A stretch of 64,000 bases of DNA from Bradyrhizobium prioriisuperbiae (GTDB lineage Bacteria; Pseudomonadota; Alphaproteobacteria; Rhizobiales; Xanthobacteraceae): positions 2,976,001 to 3,040,000 of the forward strand of contig NZ_CP135921.1 in assembly GCF_032397745.1 (NCBI RefSeq), given 5' to 3'. How positions within the stretch are numbered: the stretch's first letter is position 1; every line of letters starts with the position of its first letter. The translations under genes were made by a program, and so were the position numbers. The notes beneath the pieces are model-generated. The model did no database searches. It was not told the origin of the DNA and was given only the letters and a program-made list of their open reading frames with translations. Of this stretch, positions 35,722 to 43,857 are shown in pieces.

Positions 35722-38710
35722 TCGCGCTTCCCTCGAGCACGAGAGCAATTTTTCGCTGCTCGATATGGCGCAAGAAGGGTTCGCGGGCGAGTGTGAAGAA
35801 CTCCGGCAAGTCGTCGAACAGGCGCGACATGCCGTCCGCGAGGAGCCGGTCGAACGAAACGCCCCTGAGATAAAGCGTCTGAAACAGACGAAAGACGTGT
35901 TCCAGCACCCAGCAATCTTCGTCGCGGATCCAGAACTTGATCTGCTTCTCATGTCGGCGAAGCAGATCATTGCGCTTGGCGGTACCTGAATTCAAAATAA
36001 GAGCGACGAGATTCTCAGCGCAAAGCCCACGAATCTTGCAGTTCCAGTGATCGTAAAATCGCTCGACCGAACGATGAAACACGGCGTCGTCATGATGGCG
36101 TACCGCAAACGCGGCCTCATTGGCCCCGAACTGGACACGCCAGTGCGGATCGTCGAGCAGCAGCGTAATGATCTGCAGCCGTTCGTTCGCCTTGTCATGA
36201 TCGCGCGTGACCAGTAACGACAGCACGGTGGCTGCGGATTCGGCGACCGACCAGATCGGGTGGGCAAAGAAAACTCGCATCAGTTCAAGCAATTCCGGCG
36301 GGGACACGTCGGCCAGTTCGCCTTCGGCCTCTTCTATGCGCGTCGGATCCTCGCCCAGGCGAAAGTATTGATCGAGTAGTGTGTGCAGCGTTCCCCCCGC
36401 TACATGATGTTTCATGCGTTCGGTAATGCCGGTCTCGACCGCGAGCAAAGCCGCATAAGCTTTGCTGACCTCGTCACCGGTGGATGGCGGAGGCGTTTTG
36501 CGCGGCTTCGCCGCGAAGGCTTCCGCCGCTTCGATGGTTTGTATGTCCAAGGCGACGAAATCCCAGACCGGCTCCCAGAATCTTCGGTTCGGCAACAGAG
36601 CGTGTAAATCAGGTGTGATGTCTGGTGAATCGCGCAATGCCAGATTGAGGAGGAGGTCGCCCAGAATTGATCGCCCGGGGTAGGCTGGGTGATCGGCGAG
36701 CTTTTCGAGATAATGGAGCGTGATCAATTGCGGATCTCGAGCGTAAACCAGGCCCAGGGCATACCCGCCGAGCTCGAATTCGTTGAGGTTCTTGGCCTTG
36801 TCGATCAGGGCGCTGATCTTTTCCACGCCCCAGGCGTCGGCGATGGCCTCGGCCATCGCATAACGAAGCACATAGTTGTTGGCGTCGAGCAACCGGTCCT
36901 GCAGCTTCGGCCATGCGTCCTCGTTTTCGACCAGCCGGGCAATCGTTTCAGAGAGAGGCTGCACCTCGTAGAAATCCGCGAGCACCGTCGGCAGATATTC
37001 CGGACTGATGTTCTTGGCACCGACGTCCTGCAAGGTGAGCATGACGAGACGCGCCATGGAATCGAGCAGTTCGCGCGCGTTGAATTCGGCATCGTGATCG
37101 GCGTGAAGAAAATTGAGGGCGGTCAGCACGTGCGGGATCAGCTGCTCCTTTTCGCGCTGGCTTCGTAATCGATTCTCGATCAAGCGGCGCGGATAGACGT
37201 CGGCCAACGCAGCGGCGATGGTGCGCCGAATGTCGTCGCATTCGCGCGCGCTTCTCCGCGTGATGGCAATCTGTCGTACCAGGCGATGAATGCGGATGGC
37301 GTCGGCCGACCAAGCTTTGATGCGTTCCTCCGCGAGCGGTCTGCGGCTGACGAGGGCAAACGCGCGCAATGCCGCGACGGCGTCCTCGAATCCATCACCC
37401 GCGAGCAGGGTCGCTAGCGGTTCGCCGAGCATCTCGCGCGCTTCGGAGAACAAGAACAGCGGGATCGGTTCCGGCGCCAGCAGGGCGGCGAGCACGATCA
37501 GCGGCTCGGCCGCGGGATGAAGTCCCGTTGCCTGCTCGATGGCCATTCTGAATGTCGCGGCTACCGTTCGACCGTCGTGATAGGCGTCCGGCGCGTCACG
37601 CTCCTTATCCAGCATGGACTCGGTCGCCGCGACAAACCGTCTTTGGTATTCGTCGAACGAGACATCGAGCCGTTCGCAATACGCAGCGGCCTGCTCGTGC
37701 GCGAGCGGAAGTCCACCGAGCAAATCCGATAGCGCCGCCGCGGCGTCACGTTCCTTTTTTCGCCCGGTACGGGCCAGCAGATATTTGGCGCCGGTGGTTT
37801 TGGACCATGTCTTGATTTCCACCGTGGCGGCGGCGATATCCAGCCAATTCGATGCATTCGAGGTGACAATGATGCGGCATGCCCCGCGCGGCAGATAGCG
37901 TTTGATATCCGCCACGCGTGCCGCATTGTCGTAGATCAGCAATATATTCTCGCCCTCGTGATGCAACCGGTCGAGAACCAGCGCCAGGGCGACGTTTTGA
38001 TCGTTCTCCGGGGTGATCCAGCCGAGCTTAAGGCCCAGCGCCACCAGATCGGCGCAGATGGTGGCCTCGCTCTGCGCGCGAATCCACCATGTCACCTTGT
38101 AGGCCTTGCTGTGGCGTTCCGCGAAGGCGGCCGCCAGCGTGGTTTTCCCGACGCCGCGCAAGCCGTGCAGCGCGGCGATCGATCTTTTTCCCTTGTCGCG
38201 GGCGAGCGCGGTCTCGATGTCGGCGAGTTCGCGATCTCGTCCGAGGAAATGAGTCGGCTCCTGAACGGGAATATTCGAGGCAGCGAGACCCGGGAGCGGT
38301 TCGGTGGTTTTTGCCGGTTGGCCGAGGCCCTGCATAAATTGCTTAAAGCGCTGCCGTACTGCGTCTCCCGACACATCGTATAATTCACAGCGCCGGAAAT
38401 GACGGAAGAGCGCTGGGATCTTACAGGGCTTCGCCATCACGATCAGTGCAAAACCGGGCCGCTCCTCGTCCCAAAGCGCGGCCCTTCGCTCGAGCGTAGA
38501 GTACCGGGCCTTCAGGTAGTCGTCGGAAAAAACGCAAAGCGTATGATCCGCTTCGTCTATCTGTTCTTCCATCCAGGCTAGGATGTCGCCGCTACCCCGG
38601 ATTTCCCAGTCGTGAAGATGGGGCTCATGGCCAAGCGCCTGAAGTTCTTTGCCGATCCAGTAAGCGAAGTCGCGATCGACCGATGTATAACTGACAAAAA
38701 TACGCGCCAT
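35693..38710 (-). CDS. TIR-NB-ARC-HEAT STAND immunity protein
   Basis: 1005 aa. Residues 1-130 are a TIR domain (RIFVSYTSVDRDFAYWIGKE). Glu74 in ARYSTLERRAAL occupies the catalytic NADase position. Residues about 150-480 are an NB-ARC NTPase: FLGRDRELADIETAL, P-loop GLRGVGKTT (183-191), Walker B near ENILLIYDNA, and GGLPLAHEQAAAY (GLPL motif). The C-terminal half consists of helical HEAT-like repeats (for example the SVAESAATVLSLLV and WRVQFGANEAAFAV units) that could sense an invader. By analogy to such bacterial NLR-like proteins, activation would drain NAD and halt growth. This is inference from architecture. Confidence 0.85.
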   Translation of the reverse strand: MARIFVSYTSVDRDFAYWIGKELQALGHEPHLHDWEIRGSGDILAWMEEQIDEADHTLCVFSDDYLKARYSTLERRAALWDEERPGFALIVMAKPCKIPALFRHFRRCELYDVSGDAVRQRFKQFMQGLGQPAKTTEPLPGLAASNIPVQEPTHFLGRDRELADIETALARDKGKRSIAALHGLRGVGKTTLAAAFAERHSKAYKVTWWIRAQSEATICADLVALGLKLGWITPENDQNVALALVLDRLHHEGENILLIYDNAARVADIKRYLPRGACRIIVTSNASNWLDIAAATVEIKTWSKTTGAKYLLARTGRKKERDAAAALSDLLGGLPLAHEQAAAYCERLDVSFDEYQRRFVAATESMLDKERDAPDAYHDGRTVAATFRMAIEQATGLHPAAEPLIVLAALLAPEPIPLFLFSEAREMLGEPLATLLAGDGFEDAVAALRAFALVSRRPLAEERIKAWSADAIRIHRLVRQIAITRRSARECDDIRRTIAAALADVYPRRLIENRLRSQREKEQLIPHVLTALNFLHADHDAEFNARELLDSMARLVMLTLQDVGAKNISPEYLPTVLADFYEVQPLSETIARLVENEDAWPKLQDRLLDANNYVLRYAMAEAIADAWGVEKISALIDKAKNLNEFELGGYALGLVYARDPQLITLHYLEKLADHPAYPGRSILGDLLLNLALRDSPDITPDLHALLPNRRFWEPVWDFVALDIQTIEAAEAFAAKPRKTPPPSTGDEVSKAYAALLAVETGITERMKHHVAGGTLHTLLDQYFRLGEDPTRIEEAEGELADVSPPELLELMRVFFAHPIWSVAESAATVLSLLVTRDHDKANERLQIITLLLDDPHWRVQFGANEAAFAVRHHDDAVFHRSVERFYDHWNCKIRGLCAENLVALILNSGTAKRNDLLRRHEKQIKFWIRDEDCWVLEHVFRLFQTLYLRGVSFDRLLADGMSRLFDDLPEFFTLAREPFLRHIEQRKIALVLEGSATMAWAEASS

Positions 38711-39316
38711 TACAATCTTCTGGAATATCCCAGCCCCCGTGCTTAAATGGCTATGTCATCGCCGCGGCGACGATGCTGTCCCCTGCGTTGGCAAACCGTT
38801 GCGATCGGAAGTGGATTCATACCGTCGCAATGACATCGCAAGGCTCAATAAAATGAAGCGCGGAACAAGAAAGTCTCAAATGAAGTCTTGATTCGAGAAT
38901 CACCGAAGCCGATCCGTCATCCGATTGATGACGATGCGATCAAGATCTGGCGGATTGAACGGCGGTTCTTGTGCAGTTGAACTGTCTAGCTTTTACCAGC
39001 TCTCTTTGAAAATGGCTGACCCCGCATATGAACGGGCAGTAAAGGTCCGGCGAGCGGTATTATTCCCAACAAGCTCGGTAATGGCAATGATTACTTCCTG
39101 CTACGTTTGGTTTAGTTCAGTCCTCCATCCTGATGAGGCTCCCGGACGCCCCCCTTTTCGGCGCATTGTGACAATCGAGACCGGCTCGCCCTGAGACCGG
39201 TCCCCGGCGAAGCTGGCCGCCAACTCGATACGCGGTCGCGGGCGATGGAGAAGCGACGGATTCCATGGTCAGTCGTGCGGTTGGTTCGGCCGATCGGTTC
39301 CGGCCTTCATGTCTAT
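38711..39316. other. 606-bp intergenic region, no supported gene
   Basis: This stretch lies upstream of the TIR-NB-ARC start and downstream of the amidohydrolase stop. It is AT-richer than its surroundings around 38800-39080. An 89-codon frame at 38925-39194 is open, but its translation shows no domain, signal peptide or ribosome-binding site that I can support. No tRNA, repeat or clear terminator was seen. Confidence 0.55.
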
Positions 39317-40408
39317 TTATGTCCCTTTCATTCCAAACAGCCGCGCGGCATTCTCGCCGAGGATTGCCGCCTTCTGCCGGTCGGTGAGGCTGTCGGTCGC
39401 AAACACATGATCGACCGGATGTTCCTCCCACGGGATCGGGTGGTCGGTTCCGAGCATGATCTGGCTCGCGCCGACCTGCGCCACCAGATGCCGGAGCGCC
39501 TCGGGTGTGAACACCAGGGCATCGAAATACAGCTGGTTGAGATATTCGGTCGGCTTCTTCTTCAGCTTGATGTCCGGATTGCAGTTCTGCGGCGAAACAA
39601 AACAAGCGTGATCCGAGCGCGGCGCATAGGAGCCGAGATAGCCGCCGCCATGGGCGGCAATGATCTTCAGCCCGGGAAAACGATCCAGCGTTCCCTCGAA
39701 AATCAGGTGCTGCAGCGCAATGGTGGTGTCGAGCGGATTGCCGATGGTGTTGGACAGCCAGCCATTGCCCTTGAAGCGTTTGGCGAGCTCGGGGGTGCTT
39801 TGCGGGTGGATGAACAGCACGGCGCCGAGCTCCTCCGCCTTGGCCCATACCGGATGAAATTTGGGATCTGAAAAATCTTCACCCGATACACTGCCGCCGA
39901 TCGCGGCGCCGCGCAGACCCAGCTTTTTCACGGCGTGGTCCAGTTGGTTCACTGCGAGGTCGGGATACTGCAAGGCCAGCGACGCGAACGCGGCGAAACG
40001 ATCCGGCTTGGACGCGCAAAGTTCAGCGAGTTTCTCGTTCTGTACCTTGACGATTTCGGCGGCCGCCTCGCGTTCCCTGCGATACCAGAACGGATTGATC
40101 GACAGCACCTGCATGTCGATGCCCATGGCATCCATGGCTTTCAGCCGATTCTCGATGAGGATGAAGTGCTCCGGGGCTCCCTTGACCGGCGGCAGGATCT
40201 TGCCGGCTTCATCGCCCATCAAGTTGATAGATTCATGGAAATAGCAGTGGGCGTGCACGTCGATGGTCTTGATGCGCTTGCCCTTGATAGTGATCGGCAA
40301 CTGCCGCGGGCGTGGGTTTTGCGCGTGGGCGGCGTCCAGCAGGCCGCAACTGCAAAACGCAATGCCGGCGGTGCCGGCGCCCTTGAGGAAATCTCTGCGC
40401 GTGGACAT
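39317..40408 (-). CDS. Amidohydrolase family 2 enzyme (ACMSD-like), Tat-exported
   Basis: 363 aa from ATG 40408 (14 residues inside the longest frame). The Tat signal STRRDFLKGAGTAGIAFCSCG with cleavage after AHA indicates export of a folded, metal-containing protein. Metal ligands fit DVHAHCY, FIHPQSTPE, AAHGGGYLGSYAPRSDH and GTDHPIPWEEHPVD. The set resembles 2-amino-3-carboxymuconate semialdehyde decarboxylase and related nonoxidative decarboxylases. The substrate is unknown, probably an aromatic or dicarboxylic compound. Divergent from an Ldh-family dehydrogenase with a shared palindrome in the gap. Confidence 0.88.
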   Translation of the reverse strand: MSTRRDFLKGAGTAGIAFCSCGLLDAAHAQNPRPRQLPITIKGKRIKTIDVHAHCYFHESINLMGDEAGKILPPVKGAPEHFILIENRLKAMDAMGIDMQVLSINPFWYRREREAAAEIVKVQNEKLAELCASKPDRFAAFASLALQYPDLAVNQLDHAVKKLGLRGAAIGGSVSGEDFSDPKFHPVWAKAEELGAVLFIHPQSTPELAKRFKGNGWLSNTIGNPLDTTIALQHLIFEGTLDRFPGLKIIAAHGGGYLGSYAPRSDHACFVSPQNCNPDIKLKKKPTEYLNQLYFDALVFTPEALRHLVAQVGASQIMLGTDHPIPWEEHPVDHVFATDSLTDRQKAAILGENAARLFGMKGT

Positions 40409-40464
40409 GGTCGCCTCCCTTATTATTGCGGTGGTCGCGGTTGGTCCCACGCCGCCGATTTATT

Positions 40465-40480
40465 TTGATCACCTGATCAA
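40465..40480. promoter_or_regulatory. Palindromic operator candidate in divergent catabolic promoter
   Basis: TTGATCACCTGATCAA is a perfect 16-bp palindrome, 56 bp before the amidohydrolase start and 70 bp before the Ldh-family start. The shape fits a GntR (FCD)-type dimer site. No such regulator is in this neighbourhood. Confidence 0.5.
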
Positions 40481-40550
40481 TAATAGTGGAGATGGAATTT
40501 GAGTCCAGATATCCTCGCGACATTGATGTCGCGGAGTTTCACGGCAGGAC

Positions 40551-41606
40551 ATGAAAGTTACATTTGATCGTTTGCAGGCGTTCATCCATGACGCCATGAT
40601 GGCATTGGGCCTGCCGGATGCGGATGCGGCGGTTGTCGCGAAGCTGATGGCGGACGCGGATCTGCAGGGTTCCGATGGGCACGGAGTCACCCGGCTGGTG
40701 CCCTATGCGCGCCGGATTCAGGCGGGCGGCCTGAATGTGAAGCCCACGATCCGTGTGGTGGAAGAGCGTGCCGGCACGGCCCTGATCAACGGCGATAACG
40801 GCATGGGACATCTTGTGATGTCGCGCGCGGCTGAGATCGCCATCGCGAAGGCGCGCACCACCGGCATCGCCTGGGTGGGTTCACAACTGAGCAATCATGC
40901 CGGTCCGGCGTCGCTCTATGCCAGCATGCCGCTCGCCCAAAACATGATCGGCCTGTATTTCGCCGTCGGCAACGCCAATCATCTGCCGCCCTGGGGCGGC
41001 CTCGACATGCTGCTGTCGACCAATCCGATTGCGGTTGCAATCCCGGCCGGAAACGAGCGGCCGATTGTCCTCGACATGGCCACCACGGTCGCCGCCTACG
41101 GCAAGGTCAAGACCAAGGCGCAACGCGGCGAGACCATGCCGGAAGGCTGGATGATCGACCGTCAGGGCAAGCCTTTGACCGATCCGACCCGCGCCGACGA
41201 AGGCATGCTGCTGCCGCTTGGCGGCATGGAAGCCGGCTACAAGGGGTATGGCCTGGCGCTGGTGATCGGCCTGCTGGCGGGCACGCTGGGCGGGGCCGCG
41301 ATGGGCAAAGACGTCATCGACTTCAACCACGACGACAGCACCATCACCAACACCGGACAGGCCATCGCAGCGATCGACATTTCGGCCTTCGGCGATGTCG
41401 ATGCGTTCAAGACGCGCGTGGACACGCTGGTTCGTGATTTGCGCGGCAGCGAGCGGATGCCGGGCGTGGACCGGATTTTCGTGCCGGGTGAACGTAGCCA
41501 CGACACCCGCGTGGCGCGCCTGACCGACGGCATTCCCATCAATCCGGCACTGCAGCGCAATCTCGATCAACTCGCCGAGCAGCTCAAAATCAAGAAACTG
41601 GCCTAA
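40551..41606 (+). CDS. Ldh family NAD(P)-dependent oxidoreductase
   Basis: 351 aa of the malate/L-lactate/ureidoglycolate dehydrogenase family, which has its own non-Rossmann fold. Typical segments are ADLQGSDGHGVTRLVPYARR (around residue 35), SNHAGPASLYA (catalytic His), the NPIAVAIPAG nucleotide-binding loop, DMATTVAAYGKVK, and GGMEAGYKGYGLALVIGLLA. Oxidises a 2-hydroxy acid to the 2-oxo acid with NAD(P). Followed by a solute-binding protein 50 bp later on the same strand, so probably one operon for uptake and oxidation of a carboxylate. Confidence 0.93.
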   Translation: MKVTFDRLQAFIHDAMMALGLPDADAAVVAKLMADADLQGSDGHGVTRLVPYARRIQAGGLNVKPTIRVVEERAGTALINGDNGMGHLVMSRAAEIAIAKARTTGIAWVGSQLSNHAGPASLYASMPLAQNMIGLYFAVGNANHLPPWGGLDMLLSTNPIAVAIPAGNERPIVLDMATTVAAYGKVKTKAQRGETMPEGWMIDRQGKPLTDPTRADEGMLLPLGGMEAGYKGYGLALVIGLLAGTLGGAAMGKDVIDFNHDDSTITNTGQAIAAIDISAFGDVDAFKTRVDTLVRDLRGSERMPGVDRIFVPGERSHDTRVARLTDGIPINPALQRNLDQLAEQLKIKKLA

Positions 41607-41656
41607 GAAAATAAGAAGACCTTAGAAAACAAAAAAGACATTTGGGGGAAACCGAC

Positions 41657-42625
41657 ATGAACTTTCGCCGTTCGATCATTTCAACGTTTGCGCTGCTTGT
41701 CCTGACCGGCGCGGCGCACGCGCAGGCGAATTATCCGAACCAGCCGATCAAGATGATCATCCCGCTTGCGGCGGCGAGCGCGGTGGACGTGGCGGCGCGG
41801 ATCGTCACACAAAAAATGTCGGAAAACATGGGCCAGCAGATTGTCATCCTCAATCAGCCGGGCGCGTCCGGGATGATAGGTGCCGAGCAACTGGCACGGG
41901 CGACGCCGGACGGCTACACGATCGGCGGCTTCAACGACAGCATCATGACCATGGTGCCGAACCTGCAGCCGGTCAAATGGGACATCTTGAAGGACTTCGA
42001 GCCGATCTCGCTGGTCGCGACGGTGGAGTGGGGGCTGATCGCCTATCCGCAATCCGGCTTCAAGAGCGCGGCCGACCTGATCGCCGGGGCGAAGGCTGCG
42101 CCCGGCAAGATCGATTACGGCTCGGGCGGCCTCGGTAGCCCGCAGCATCTGGCGATGGAGCTGTTTGCCGCGAACGCCGGCATCAAACTGACTCACGTTC
42201 CCTATCGCGGCGCCACACAGGCCGCGACCGATGTGGCGGCCGGACAAATCCCGGTGGCCTTCCAGGGGCTCGGCACGGTGATGTCGCTGGTGCAGGGTGG
42301 CCAGGTCAAGCTGATCGGCGTCACCACCCAAAAGCGGCTGACGCAATTTCCCGATGTGCCGACAGTGTCGGAATCCGGCTTGCCGGGTTTTCTGTTCAAT
42401 TCCTGGTTCGCCATGCTCGCCCCGGCGGGGACACCGGCGCCGATCATCACGCGGCTCAACGACGAAGTCCGCAAGGCGCTGGCCGATCCGGACGTGCAGC
42501 GCCGGCTTGAAGAGCAGGGCCTCGTGCTGCGGGGAAGCTCGGCGGAGGAACTGCGCAACCTGACGCGGGATCAGTTCGCCAAATACGCCAAGCTGATCCA
42601 GGAGGCCGGCATCTCGGTTAAATGA
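41657..42625 (+). CDS. Tripartite tricarboxylate transporter substrate-binding protein (Bug)
   Basis: 322 aa from ATG 41657. The signal peptide (FRRSIISTFALLVLTGAAHAQ) directs it to the periplasm. Typical Bug segments are YPNQPIKMIIPLAAASAVDVAAR, QPGASGMIGAEQLARATPDGYT, HVPYRGATQAATDVAAGQIPV and TQFPDVPTVSESGLPGF. Binds a small carboxylate; no TctA/TctB membrane subunits are nearby, which is common because Bug genes greatly outnumber them. Follows the Ldh-family gene. Confidence 0.94.
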   Translation: MNFRRSIISTFALLVLTGAAHAQANYPNQPIKMIIPLAAASAVDVAARIVTQKMSENMGQQIVILNQPGASGMIGAEQLARATPDGYTIGGFNDSIMTMVPNLQPVKWDILKDFEPISLVATVEWGLIAYPQSGFKSAADLIAGAKAAPGKIDYGSGGLGSPQHLAMELFAANAGIKLTHVPYRGATQAATDVAAGQIPVAFQGLGTVMSLVQGGQVKLIGVTTQKRLTQFPDVPTVSESGLPGFLFNSWFAMLAPAGTPAPIITRLNDEVRKALADPDVQRRLEEQGLVLRGSSAEELRNLTRDQFAKYAKLIQEAGISVK

Positions 42626-42636
42626 TGCCGGGCGAG

Positions 42637-42661
42637 AGCGCGATGCATTTGGCATCGCGCT
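42637..42661. terminator. Hairpin in convergent gap (possible bidirectional terminator)
   Basis: AGCGCGATGC (42637-42646) and GCATCGCGCT (42652-42661) are a perfect 10-bp inverted repeat with a 5-nt loop. It lies between the convergent Bug and cupin genes. No U-tract follows, so it may stop transcription weakly or with Rho. Confidence 0.5.
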
Positions 42662-42685
42662 TGATCGTGTGGGAGATTTCTATTC

Positions 42686-43099
42686 TCAGATCCGCTCGGA
42701 ATCGATCGAACGGGTATCTCCGGTCGCGACAATGGTACGCGTCGCATCGACGGACGCATAGGTCCAGAAAATCCGCAGCTTGCCGGTGCTGGATGCGTTG
42801 ATGAAACGGTGCGGCACGTTTGCCGGCACCCAGGTGGTGTCGTTGGCGCTCATGCGATGTTGCACGCCGTCGAGCTCGGCGATCGCGTCGCCCTCCAGCA
42901 CCAGCACGCTTTCCTCGCAATTGTGGGTGTGCAGCGGGATCGCAGCCTCGGGACCGAACTCGGTGATGCCGTTGAGCAGGCTGGTCGAACCAACGGCTCG
43001 GGTCACGAGCGGAATGGTGCGCGCGCCGCCGCCGCGCTCGTGAGGTTTGATCTCGCTCGGGCGCAGGACGCGGCCCTCAACCTTGGTCGCAGTCGTCAT
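42686..43099 (-). CDS. Cupin domain protein
   Basis: 137 aa from the ATG at 43099 (the longer frame to 43201 is not family-like). Conserved cupin motif 1 is PLHTHNCEESVLVLEGDAIAEL (His-His-Glu pattern), and motif 2 is TTWVPANVPHRFIN, so it should bind a divalent metal. Small single-domain cupins act as dioxygenases, isomerases or sensors. Convergent with the Bug protein, and probably part of the same catabolic module, but no substrate can be given. Confidence 0.87.
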   Translation of the reverse strand: MTTATKVEGRVLRPSEIKPHERGGGARTIPLVTRAVGSTSLLNGITEFGPEAAIPLHTHNCEESVLVLEGDAIAELDGVQHRMSANDTTWVPANVPHRFINASSTGKLRIFWTYASVDATRTIVATGDTRSIDSERI

Positions 43100-43857
43100 A
43101 GTCTCGGTCCTCTTGCTCTTCTTGTTGGTGACGGTCGCATCGACAGCTGCCACGGCGAGCGCTGTTCGGCATCTCGGGGAGGAGATGACGAACCATAACA
43201 CCTTCGTCGTGTGTCTCGTCGACCGTCAGATGATCGGCCACCGTCTTGGCGCCTTGCCAGCGCCAGGCCGCCACGGCTGCGACCTTTCGGCGCTGTCCGT
43301 CCCAGGTTTCCGTCAAATTCGTAAACGGATCCAAAGTGTTGGCAGCGACGGGGCAGTACGACTGACCGGTTCAACTTTTCGCGACTGGGGCTCATGTCGC
43401 CGGAGTCCTGCCTACATCTTCCAGTGAGGTAAGAACGCGGTCTGAAGAGGTCGCTGCGCGCTTGAACCAAATGCAAGGTCGCAGGAACACATGAATAGCA
43501 GTGGCGTTTTCTTACCGGACCGACACCGTTCGCGTTGATGCCAAAACCGAGCGGCGCGCCGGCAATCGCCGGTGCAAGCGATGCGGGCCTGCAGTGATGC
43601 TGGCGTTCGACACGTGACGACGGGTATCGGGTTATGTTGTTCATGTACGTGGCGGCAGGGCGTTTTCGCCGAACTTTTTGGCAACAGCATACTAATGAAT
43701 CACGCGGTTGCACAATTCGTGTATTGCCGAAGGATGCTCCCCGGGTGTCCAATCGGTCTAATGCGCTGCTGATTCGCGAGAGATTATGCAGCTTTAGTGA
43801 CCGCTGCATAACGTCGCCGATTAGCATGCCGACTGACGGGGCATAGGAGACGGGGTC
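43100..43857. other. 758-bp region with the prkA promoter, no supported gene
   Basis: Between the cupin start and prkA. It contains the EcfG-type promoter at 43484-43508, leaving a predicted untranslated leader of about 340 nt before prkA. Open frames here (for example 43047-43427) overlap the cupin start in antisense and show no recognisable protein features. No riboswitch-like fold was recognised. Confidence 0.5.
43484..43508 (+). promoter_or_regulatory. Sigma-EcfG-type promoter for prkA-yeaH-spoVR
   Basis: GGAAC (43484-43488), 16 bp, CGTT (43505-43508), an exact consensus match. It lies about 350 bp before the prkA ATG, so the transcript would have a long leader. PrkA-YeaH-SpoVR genes belong to stress or starvation regulons in other bacteria, which fits. 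Confidence 0.55.

Noticed and set aside
38925..39194. An 89-codon frame in the intergenic region next to the TIR-NB-ARC gene
   Set aside because: No ribosome-binding site, domain, signal peptide or neighbour relation that supports it.
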